A stretch of 43,689 nucleotides of DNA, taken from contig CALHQJ010000083.1 of NCBI GenBank assembly GCA_938036545.1, positions 1 to 43,689 of the forward strand, in the 5' to 3' direction. Numbering within the stretch: position 1 is the first letter of the stretch; each line of letters starts with the position of its first letter. Below are positions 32,238 to 38,836 of this stretch, piece after piece. Source of the DNA: an uncultured Clostridium sp. Its GTDB lineage: Bacteria > Bacillota > Clostridia > Lachnospirales > Lachnospiraceae. The notes beneath the pieces are model-generated. The model was not told the DNA's origin. It worked only from the letters and a program-made list of their open reading frames with translations, and searched no databases. The translations under genes were made by a program, and so were the position numbers.

Positions 32238-33178
32238 ATCAGCTGTTCCAGATAATTTTCCCCACGGATTTGATAGTGGGAAGCTGGCAGCTTCAGTTTT
32301 TGAATCCGATCTTTTAATTTCTTTCTTCCTGACGCCTCTAAATACTCTTCAAATACTTCCACCTTTAATCTGGAAATACCATCCTCCCGAACCGGCATAT
32401 AGACTACTCTGCATACGTCCAGAATATCTGCCGCCAGCCTTCCATACTGTCCTATATCCACGATTATGACATCATATACTCCTTCTCCTGCCACACATTC
32501 TAAAAATTCTGCTACCTGGCTGGAACTCATCCTGGACAAATCTTCTGGATACCTGGCCGGCGCAATATAGTCCAACGTTCCCCAGGTATAAACCATGGTT
32601 GCCATTTTCACCCAGTTATACAGTCCTTGCTGATAGTAGTAAAATGCATCTGATAAGTCTCCCTTAAAGCTTTCCGGCATCAGCTTTGAAAGAGATGAGC
32701 AGTCCTCCAGATTGAGATACAGCACTTTTTGCTCTTTTGACATAATTTGTCCCATAGACAGGCAAAAGGATGTTTTTAAACACCTGTTAACCGGAGAATA
32801 TACCCCTACCAGGCTGCTCGGCTTTCCAACAGGAGCCAGCTCCTGAACTGATTCCACATGGTAACCCGCCATCACCTCTCTTAAAATCCCATCTGCCGAC
32901 TGGTATTTATAAATATTGGGATATCCCTCATCCACTGCTACAAATTCCCCATCTGTCAGCGTAAATATCTGTTTTGCCGGTAAATCCCTGACGAACTCCA
33001 GCGCACATATGTCTACCAGCAAAATCTCTACCGGATTTTCCTCCATATAGGCGCTTAACCGCTCGACAGAGGTAAATGCGATTATGGTAAATGGAACCGT
33101 TTCCTTTTGATTCGCCACTTTAGCAAACCGGTCTGCATAAAACGGATCCAGATCATAAACTGCAATCACTCGCTTCAT
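32171..33178 (-). CDS. tadZ: TadZ/CpaE-like atypical ParA-family protein
   Basis: A 335-residue protein. An N-terminal receiver-like domain (1-110, 'RVIAVYDLDPFYADRFAK', 'VEILLVDI') is followed by a ParA/MinD-like domain. The P-loop reads 'GVYSPVNRCLKTSF' (126-139), so it keeps Lys135-Thr136 but has Leu instead of the Gly before Lys. 'LYLNLEDCSSL' and 'YDVIIVDIGQYG' occupy the switch and Walker B positions. TadZ proteins localise the pilus machine to the pole. GGGGAG lies before the ATG. It is the second gene of the tad operon, and its end overlaps tadA. Confidence 0.87.
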   Translation of the reverse strand: MKRVIAVYDLDPFYADRFAKVANQKETVPFTIIAFTSVERLSAYMEENPVEILLVDICALEFVRDLPAKQIFTLTDGEFVAVDEGYPNIYKYQSADGILREVMAGYHVESVQELAPVGKPSSLVGVYSPVNRCLKTSFCLSMGQIMSKEQKVLYLNLEDCSSLSKLMPESFKGDLSDAFYYYQQGLYNWVKMATMVYTWGTLDYIAPARYPEDLSRMSSSQVAEFLECVAGEGVYDVIIVDIGQYGRLAADILDVCRVVYMPVREDGISRLKVEVFEEYLEASGRKKLKDRIQKLKLPASHYQIRGENYLEQLMWGEMGDYVRQLLRGKAERNQA

Positions 33179-33201
33179 AATTTTTTCTCCCCAATCATAT
33201 T

Positions 33202-33732
33202 CTATATTCCCAAAAGCACAGTAAAAATAAAACCTGCCAGCAGACAGACTGCCAAAGGAATTACTGCTTTTTCCCCATCTCTGCCCTTTTGGAAATATGG
33301 AATTCGTTTTTGTTCCTGAATACTTTGCCTAAACCAGGCTGATAAATAAGAAAGACGCTGCCTGGCCTGCCTGTAATAAACCAGCTTGCCAAGTGACCAT
33401 GCAGCTCCGATGATGAATCCTGCGCAGACAGCCCGGAGGCCTCTGCCGATTCCCAGATACCCGCACATAAGCGCTATTAGTTTACAGTCTCCTGCGCCTA
33501 TAAAGCGGAAATAGAAGCCAATACTTGTTGCTAATACTGCCAAAACCATGCTGGCAAAAAACGAAAGCAGTCCGTTCCACCCTGTTTCAAAAGGCGGAAA
33601 CAAAATCTGTGCCAGCCAAAACAACAGCCACCAGTTTGGAATCCTGTGTGTCCAAAAATCCCAGGCCGCCGCCCCTGCCAGCATCGTGCCTGATGCAAAA
33701 ATCAAATAATCCCCATACATCCTCCTTTTCAT
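33202..33732 (-). CDS. tadV: Prepilin peptidase TadV/CpaA-like, A24 family (first gene of tad operon)
   Basis: A 176-residue polytopic aspartic peptidase with catalytic Asp motifs 'AAAWDFWTHRIPNWW' (near residue 25) and 'RFIGAGDCKLIALM' (near 82). About five TM segments are present, and a 50-residue cytoplasmic loop rich in Arg/Gln lies before the last TM. The first ATG is used; the next in-frame ATG directly abuts AGGAGG, leaving no spacing. It opens the operon behind a clear promoter. It should remove the leader from Flp and perhaps from the TadE-like proteins. Confidence 0.92.
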   Translation of the reverse strand: MKRRMYGDYLIFASGTMLAGAAAWDFWTHRIPNWWLLFWLAQILFPPFETGWNGLLSFFASMVLAVLATSIGFYFRFIGAGDCKLIALMCGYLGIGRGLRAVCAGFIIGAAWSLGKLVYYRQARQRLSYLSAWFRQSIQEQKRIPYFQKGRDGEKAVIPLAVCLLAGFIFTVLLGI

Positions 33733-33884
33733 AACCCTACAGATATACTCCGTATTAACAATTCACATTTCACTTGAACCCTGCCCGATTTGGGCTGAAC
33801 CGTCCGATATAAATACGGTTAAAATGATAATCCAAACGCCTCGAAATTTGCGACTGCAATTGGCGCTTTGAGATGGTGATGCCT

Positions 33885-33913
33885 ATTATGCTCCTGAAAT
33901 CCCATTTTGTCAA
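33885..33913 (-). promoter_or_regulatory. Sigma-A promoter of the tad operon with ~145-nt leader
   Basis: Minus strand: TTGACA (33908-33913), 17-nt spacer, CATAAT (33885-33890). The leader to 33732 contains hairpins AACCGT...ACGGTT, GCCC-AAATC-GGGC and an AGCGCC/GGCGTT pair. I see no known riboswitch consensus in it. Confidence 0.8.
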
Positions 33914-33957
33914 GCCCCTATTTTAAATATTTTTTTGTATGATTTGTACAATTTTTA

Positions 33958-33986
33958 TTGACTCCCACTATTTACAGTGGTAAAAT
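33958..33986 (+). promoter_or_regulatory. Sigma-A promoter of the arsR-glgB operon with spacer operator
   Basis: TTGACT (33958-33963), 17-nt spacer, TAAAAT (33981-33986). The spacer is itself an inverted repeat, CCACT-ATTTAC-AGTGG (33965-33980). That is a position where a bound repressor would block RNA polymerase. Confidence 0.82.
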
Positions 33987-33993
33987 GTGCTTA

Positions 33994-34009
33994 GTTTAAT
34001 TTTTTAAAC
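33994..34009. promoter_or_regulatory. Second palindrome between promoter and ribosome site of the ArsR-type gene
   Basis: GTTTAA-TTTT-TTAAAC, a perfect 6-4-6 inverted repeat just downstream of the -10 box. It is a possible autoregulatory site for the winged-helix regulator encoded next. Confidence 0.5.
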
Positions 34010-34023
34010 CAAAGGAGGCCCCA

Positions 34024-34386
34024 TTGTCTGAAAACCAGGATTTAAAAAACCAATTCCACAACTGCATGCCTCTTTTTATTGCCCTGGGAGATGAAGTCCG
34101 GCTTGGTATTGTTGAAGCCCTCTCCAGTGCATCCTTCCCCAATCAAAAGGGGCTGAATGTAAATGAGATAACCAAAAAAACCAATCTGTCCCGTCCTGCT
34201 GTTTCCCACCATCTCAAGATTTTAAAAGATGCCGGCATGGTAGATTCCCGCCAGGAAGGCACTGCTAATTACTATTATCTGACTATTGAAGAAACTACCC
34301 GCCAATTAATGGATTTCGGACGGACACTTCAGCGTATTCTTCTGTATCAGGCTGGATTTCCGCCTTCTCCGCCTGCAGATGAATAA
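34024..34386 (+). CDS. ArsR-type winged-helix transcriptional regulator
   Basis: A 120-residue regulator starting at TTG (34024), with AAAGGAGG 5 nt upstream; no ATG fits. The HTH core is 'LFIALGDEVRLGIVEALSS', 'LNVNEITKKTNLSRPAVSHHLKILKDAGMV' and the wing 'SRQEGTANYYYLT'. The usual metal-site Cys pair in the recognition helix ('ELCVCDL' type) is absent, so it probably senses something other than metal. It heads an operon with a DUF2508 protein, a GH13 enzyme and glgB, which points to control of glucan metabolism. Palindromes in its promoter suggest autoregulation. A Pro-rich tail ends the protein. Confidence 0.9.
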   Translation: MSENQDLKNQFHNCMPLFIALGDEVRLGIVEALSSASFPNQKGLNVNEITKKTNLSRPAVSHHLKILKDAGMVDSRQEGTANYYYLTIEETTRQLMDFGRTLQRILLYQAGFPPSPPADE

Positions 34387-34391
34387 TTTCC

Positions 34392-34433
34392 CATCTTCCA
34401 GATATACTAACCCCTAACAATATCTGGGAGATG
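34392..34433 (+). promoter_or_regulatory. Hairpin that covers the ribosome site of the DUF2508 gene
   Basis: CATCTTCCAGATAT (34392-34405) pairs with ATATCTGGGAGATG (34420-34433): 14 bp with one G-U pair and a 14-nt loop. The right arm contains the GGGAG ribosome site for the ATG at 34439. It could lower translation or, without a U-tract, act as an mRNA processing/stability element. Confidence 0.6.
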
Positions 34434-34438
34434 ATGCA

Positions 34439-34657
34439 ATGATTGGTGTACGAAAAAAAGTCTGGCCTTTTTCCCCTGAAGCAAAAAAACTGCGGAGGGA
34501 AATCGAGCACAGCAAACAGGCTATTCAGGCCGCTGAAAACCATTTTGAACAGGTAGTAGACCCTACTCTTATTGACTGCTATATATATGAACTAAATGCG
34601 GCCCAGCTTCGATACCAGTTTCTTTTAAGACGTTTTAAGAGTCAGGAACTGTCTTGA
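34439..34657 (+). CDS. DUF2508 (YaaL-like) family small protein
   Basis: A 72-residue basic, helical protein. The family signature 'VDPTLIDCYIYELNAAQLRYQFLLRRFK' (about residues 40-67) matches the DUF2508/YaaL pattern (D-P-x-L-I-D-x-Y-I-Y-x-x-x-A-A-Q-x-R-Y). The function of the family is not known. GGGAG lies 8 nt before the ATG but inside a strong hairpin. The position between an ArsR-type regulator and a GH13 gene is unusual for this family, which I associate with the recR region in Bacillus, so its role here is open. Confidence 0.82.
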   Translation: MIGVRKKVWPFSPEAKKLRREIEHSKQAIQAAENHFEQVVDPTLIDCYIYELNAAQLRYQFLLRRFKSQELS

Positions 34658-34695
34658 CGTACTGTGTACCGCATAACAATCAGGAGGATAGTACC

Positions 34696-36030
34696 ATGAG
34701 CGCTTGGTATGACGACTGTGTATTTTACCATATGTACCCTTTAGGAATGACAGGCTCGCCAAAGGAAAATCACAGTGAACAGACAATCCACCGTTTTCAG
34801 GAACTGATGCAGTGGATTCCCCATATCCGCACATTAAACTGCGGAGCAATTTATATTGGACCTTTATTTGAATCCGGCTCCCACGGCTATGACACCAGGG
34901 ATTACAAGATGGTGGATCGCCGTCTGGGAGATAATAATGACTTTAAAGAATTTGTCCGTCTCTGTCACGAGTCCGGAATTAAAGTCGTGGTAGACGGAGT
35001 GTTTAACCATACCGGAAGAGAATTTTTTGCCTTTAAGGATATCCAGGAAAAGAAATGGGACTCCCCTTATAAAGACTGGTATAAGGGAGTTAATTTTAGC
35101 TGGGGCAGCCCTTTAGGAGACCCTTTCAGTTATGAATCCTGGCAGGGGCACGCCATTCTTCCTGCCTTAAATCTTTGTAATCCTGCCGTAAAATCTTATC
35201 TTCTGGAAGTAGTTCAGTTTTGGACCGACGAATTTGATATTGACGGCATTCGCCTGGACTGCGCCAATGTTCTGGACTTTAGCTTTATGCAGGAGCTGCG
35301 TCAGCATACCAGAGCTATGAAACAGGATTTCTGGCTTATGGGAGAGGTTATCCATGGCGATTATTCCCGCTGGGTCAATGACCAGATGCTTCACTCTGTT
35401 ACCAACTATGAACTTCATAAAAGCCTTTACTCTGGATTTAATGATCACAACTTTTTTGAAATTGCCCATAATGTCCGCCGCTTGGAATCCATTGGACGGG
35501 ATCTCTATACATTTGTAGACAACCATGACGAAGACCGGATTGCCAGCAAGCTCCGCAACAAGGAGCACCTGTTTCCGATCTATCTGTGCCTGTTTACCCT
35601 GCCTGGTATTCCCTCTATCTATTACGGTGGAGAATGGGCTGTTACCGGACAACGGACGAAATGGAGTGATGATGAACTGCGTCCCGCTATTTCCATATCT
35701 GATGCAGCATCTCTTCACTGTAAGCTGACGGATCAAATCACCATGCTTGCAGGCATAAGGAGTGTCGAAGAAGCACTTCACCACGGCCGTTACGAAGAAT
35801 TGGTGCTGACCAACAGGCAATATGCTTTTGCACGTCATGGTCACGATTCTGTTATTATCACAGTTGTTAATAATGATGAGCAGGAGGCTTCTGTTACTGT
35901 GCCTGTCCCGAATCACGCCGTGCAGGTTACCGATTTACTTTCCGGCACCGTGATTCCTATTGCAGATAATAAGCTTACCATTTCTTTAAAGCCTTGCGGC
36001 GGCACGGTCTTAAAGGCTGAGTTAGGCTAA
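34696..36030 (+). CDS. GH13 alpha-amylase-family hydrolase (maltodextrin-acting)
   Basis: A 444-residue cytoplasmic enzyme (no signal peptide), started at the ATG 8 nt after AGGAGG. The (beta/alpha)8 barrel has region I 'VVVDGVFNHTG', region II 'IDGIRLDCANVLD' (nucleophile D188), region III 'FWLMGEVIHGDY' (acid/base E217) and region IV 'FVDNHDEDR' (D278). A C-terminal beta domain follows ('SVIITVVNNDEQEASV'). The N-terminal starch-binding domain of neopullulanases is absent. It likely hydrolyses alpha-1,4 glucans or maltodextrins, supporting glycogen turnover together with glgB 21 bp downstream. Precise specificity (amylase, glucosidase or cyclomaltodextrinase) cannot be told. Confidence 0.92.
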   Translation: MSAWYDDCVFYHMYPLGMTGSPKENHSEQTIHRFQELMQWIPHIRTLNCGAIYIGPLFESGSHGYDTRDYKMVDRRLGDNNDFKEFVRLCHESGIKVVVDGVFNHTGREFFAFKDIQEKKWDSPYKDWYKGVNFSWGSPLGDPFSYESWQGHAILPALNLCNPAVKSYLLEVVQFWTDEFDIDGIRLDCANVLDFSFMQELRQHTRAMKQDFWLMGEVIHGDYSRWVNDQMLHSVTNYELHKSLYSGFNDHNFFEIAHNVRRLESIGRDLYTFVDNHDEDRIASKLRNKEHLFPIYLCLFTLPGIPSIYYGGEWAVTGQRTKWSDDELRPAISISDAASLHCKLTDQITMLAGIRSVEEALHHGRYEELVLTNRQYAFARHGHDSVIITVVNNDEQEASVTVPVPNHAVQVTDLLSGTVIPIADNKLTISLKPCGGTVLKAELG

Positions 36031-36051
36031 AGATTGGAGGAAGGATTTACT

Positions 36052-37962
36052 ATGCCACGAAAAACAAAAAAAACCGTTGGAACAGGATTCATTACGGAAA
36101 TGGATCGATACCTCTTCGGTCAGGGAACTCACTATGAAATTTATGAAAAACTGGGCGCTCACCCCAAAACCTATAAAAAACAGGATGGCATGTATTTTGC
36201 CGTCTGGGCTCCCCACGCCCAGCAGGTAAGTCTTGTAGGCGATTTTAACGGCTGGAATCCGGATTCCAATCCCATGACGGTCTTGGAGGCTTCCGGCATC
36301 TGGGAGATTTTTATTCCTGACATGAAAGCCGGCCAATTGTATAAATATGCCATTACGACCAATACGGGGAAAATTCTGTTTAAGGCTGATCCTTATGCTT
36401 TCAGTGCAGAATACCGGCCTGGGACAGCTTCCATTACTGCTGAAATCGACAATTTTAAATGGACTGACGATAAGTGGATGACTGCCCGCACCTCCACCAT
36501 TCCCGAACAGGCCCCATTAAGTATTTATGAAGTCCATTTAGGTTCCTGGCGAAAAAAATATCGGCCGGAAAAAAACGGGTACTATACCTATAAAGAGGCA
36601 GCCCATGAACTGGCGGCTTATGTGAAAGAAATGGGCTATACTCATGTAGAATTAATGGGTATTGCAGAACACCCATTTGACGGCTCCTGGGGCTATCAGG
36701 TTACCGGCTACTTTGCCCCAACCTCCCGTTATGGGCTTCCTAATAATTTTATGTACTTTGTCAATTACTTACATAAACAGGGCATCGGCGTCATTTTAGA
36801 CTGGGTTCCAGCCCACTTCCCCAAAGACGCCCATGGATTAGCTGATTTTGACGGACAGGCACTTTATGAATATGCCGATCCGCGAAAAGGCGAACATCCC
36901 GACTGGGGCACTAAGGTTTTTGACTATGGAAAAAATGAAGTTAAAAATTTTCTCATTGCAAATGCAATTTACTGGATAGAAAAATTCCATGTAGATGGTC
37001 TTCGAGTAGATGCGGTTGCTTCTATGCTCTACTTAGACTATGGACGCAAGGATGGCGAATGGATTCCCAACCACTACGGCGGCAACCAGAATCTGGAAGC
37101 CATTGAGTTCTTCAAGCACTTAAACAGCGTTCTGTCCGGCCGTAAAAACGGAGCCATGGTCATTGCAGAAGAATCCACTGCCTGGCCAAAGGTAACCAGC
37201 AGACCGGAAGACGACGGGCTGGGATTTACGTTCAAATGGAATATGGGCTGGATGCACGATTTTCTGGAATATATGAAATTAGATCCATATTTCCGCAAAT
37301 ATAACCACAACAAAATGACCTTTGGTTTAACCTATTTTACCAGTGAAAACTTTATTCTGGTATTGTCCCATGACGAGGTTGTTCACTTAAAATGCTCTAT
37401 GATAAATAAAATGCCAGGCCTGTATGACGATAAATTTGCTAATTTAAAGGCCGGCTACACCTTTATGATGGGGCATCCAGGCAAAAAGCTGTTATTTATG
37501 GGTCAGGAATTTGGCCAATGGCATGAATGGGATGAAAAAGTTTCCCTAGACTGGCAGCTTTTAGAGGAAGACAAGCATAAAGAGCTTCAGTCATATGTAA
37601 AAGATCTCCTTCATTTATACCGCAAGTATCCTGCCCTTTACAGATTAGATAATGACTGGAATGGTTTCCAATGGATCAATGCCAATGATGGAGACCGCAG
37701 CATTTTCAGTTTTGTGCGCCGAGATGAAACCGGTAAAAAGAATCTCTTATTTGTTATTAACTTTACCCCTGTCCCACGCCCTGATTACCGTGTAGGCGTT
37801 CCCAAAAAGGGAAAATACACCTTAGTGTTAGACAATGAACACGGCTTGCTTCCGGCTTCCGGCGCTCCAGGTTTCAAAGCTGCAGCAGCGGAATGTGACG
37901 GACAGCCCTATTCCTTTGACTATCCTCTTCCAGCTTACGGAACTGCTGTTTTCCGCTTCTAA
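36052..37962 (+). CDS. glgB: 1,4-alpha-glucan branching enzyme
   Basis: A 636-residue GH13_9 enzyme that makes alpha-1,6 branches in glycogen. The ATG at 36052 follows GGAGGAAGG by 7 nt. The N-terminal CBM48 domain has 'YFAVWAPHAQQVSLVGDFNGW' (about 48-68). The barrel has 'GVILDWVPAHFPKDAHG', 'VDGLRVDAVASMLYLDYGR' (nucleophile D320), 'VIAEESTAWP' (E373/E374) and 'LSHDEVVH' (D441). A C-terminal beta domain follows. It lacks the second N1 domain of the E. coli-type enzyme, as usual in Firmicutes. It is the last gene of the ArsR-regulated operon. Confidence 0.97.
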   Translation: MPRKTKKTVGTGFITEMDRYLFGQGTHYEIYEKLGAHPKTYKKQDGMYFAVWAPHAQQVSLVGDFNGWNPDSNPMTVLEASGIWEIFIPDMKAGQLYKYAITTNTGKILFKADPYAFSAEYRPGTASITAEIDNFKWTDDKWMTARTSTIPEQAPLSIYEVHLGSWRKKYRPEKNGYYTYKEAAHELAAYVKEMGYTHVELMGIAEHPFDGSWGYQVTGYFAPTSRYGLPNNFMYFVNYLHKQGIGVILDWVPAHFPKDAHGLADFDGQALYEYADPRKGEHPDWGTKVFDYGKNEVKNFLIANAIYWIEKFHVDGLRVDAVASMLYLDYGRKDGEWIPNHYGGNQNLEAIEFFKHLNSVLSGRKNGAMVIAEESTAWPKVTSRPEDDGLGFTFKWNMGWMHDFLEYMKLDPYFRKYNHNKMTFGLTYFTSENFILVLSHDEVVHLKCSMINKMPGLYDDKFANLKAGYTFMMGHPGKKLLFMGQEFGQWHEWDEKVSLDWQLLEEDKHKELQSYVKDLLHLYRKYPALYRLDNDWNGFQWINANDGDRSIFSFVRRDETGKKNLLFVINFTPVPRPDYRVGVPKKGKYTLVLDNEHGLLPASGAPGFKAAAAECDGQPYSFDYPLPAYGTAVFRF

Positions 37963-37977
37963 ATCGGTTCTTTTTCT

Positions 37978-38006
37978 GGGGCTGCCGCACGTTAAAGCGA
38001 CGCCCC
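37978..38006 (+). terminator. Possible terminator after glgB
   Basis: GGGGC (37978-37982) pairs with GCCCC (38002-38006), with inner imperfect CGC/GCG pairing. Only a short mixed tail follows (TATCTTAATAT), so efficiency is doubtful. Confidence 0.45.
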
Positions 38007-38083
38007 TATCTTAATATAATCTTTCCCGTTACTCTCATCTAAATGTAAGGAAAAAGTAATGTACTTTTCTGTTGTAACCGTTG

Positions 38084-38089
38084 TATAAT
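38084..38089 (+). promoter_or_regulatory. -10 box of the second two-component operon
   Basis: A perfect TATAAT lies 36 bp before the regulator ATG. No convincing -35 is visible at 16-18 nt, which would fit a promoter helped by an activator, for example its own response regulator. Confidence 0.5.
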
Positions 38090-38125
38090 GAGGTTAATCA
38101 ACTACTACATCAAGGAGGAACAATC

Positions 38126-38821
38126 ATGCCCAGTATTTTAGTTTGTGATGATGACAAACAAATTGTAGATGCCATCGATATTTATCTTACTGGTGAGGGA
38201 TTTCAGGTAATCAAGGCATATGACGGTTCAGAAGCTCTGGAATTGCTGGAACAGCAGCCTGTAGACTTAATGATTCTGGATGTTATGATGCCAGGCCTGG
38301 ATGGAATCAGAACCACCTTAAAAGTGCGGGAAACCAGCAGTATTCCCATAATCATCTTATCTGCAAAATCAGAAGACGCCGATAAAATTCTGGGGCTTAA
38401 TATCGGAGCTGACGACTACCTGACCAAGCCCTTTAATCCTTTAGAACTGGTTGCCAGAGTAAAGTCCCAGCTGCGCCGTTATACCCAGTTAGGCAACGTA
38501 TCCCAGCAAAACCAGGGACAGGTATACCGCTGCGGCGGCCTTTTGATTAATGATGACAATAAAGAAGTAACTGTAGACGGAGAACCAATTAAACTGACTC
38601 CGATTGAATACAATATACTCCTTCTTTTGGTAAAAAACGCAGGAAAGGTATTCTCAATTGACGAGATCTACCAGCAGATTTGGAACGAGGAAGCCATTGG
38701 AGCCGATAATACTGTTGCAGTACATATCCGCCATATTCGTGAAAAAATCGAAATTAATCCCAGAGAGCCTCGTTATCTCAAGGTAGTGTGGGGAGTTGGA
38801 TACAAAATTGAAAAGCAATAA
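38126..38821 (+). CDS. OmpR/PhoB-family response regulator (complete)
   Basis: A 231-residue regulator; the ATG at 38126 is 7 nt after AAGGAGG, so an upstream in-frame ATG is rejected. The receiver has the acidic pocket 'CDDD' (8-10), phospho-acceptor D52 in 'LMILDVMMPG', Ser79 in 'IILSAK' and Lys101 in 'LTKPF'. The C-terminal winged helix has 'LTPIEYNILLLLVKNAGKV' and 'NTVAVHIRHIREKIEINPR', ending 'VVWGVGYKIEKQ'. The kinase gene follows 15 bp later. Target genes are unknown. The convergent NlpC/P60 gene and glgB are only neighbours. Confidence 0.96.
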   Translation: MPSILVCDDDKQIVDAIDIYLTGEGFQVIKAYDGSEALELLEQQPVDLMILDVMMPGLDGIRTTLKVRETSSIPIIILSAKSEDADKILGLNIGADDYLTKPFNPLELVARVKSQLRRYTQLGNVSQQNQGQVYRCGGLLINDDNKEVTVDGEPIKLTPIEYNILLLLVKNAGKVFSIDEIYQQIWNEEAIGADNTVAVHIRHIREKIEINPREPRYLKVVWGVGYKIEKQ

Positions 38822-38836
38822 TTACAGGAGTTTTTT

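Noticed and set aside
33733..33880. c-di-GMP riboswitch in the tad leader
   Set aside because: Such switches often precede pilus genes, so I looked for the class I and II consensus cores; neither is present.
35167..35916. 249-codon open frame antisense to the GH13 gene
   Set aside because: It is a shadow of a strongly conserved enzyme gene, with no ribosome site or recognisable domain.
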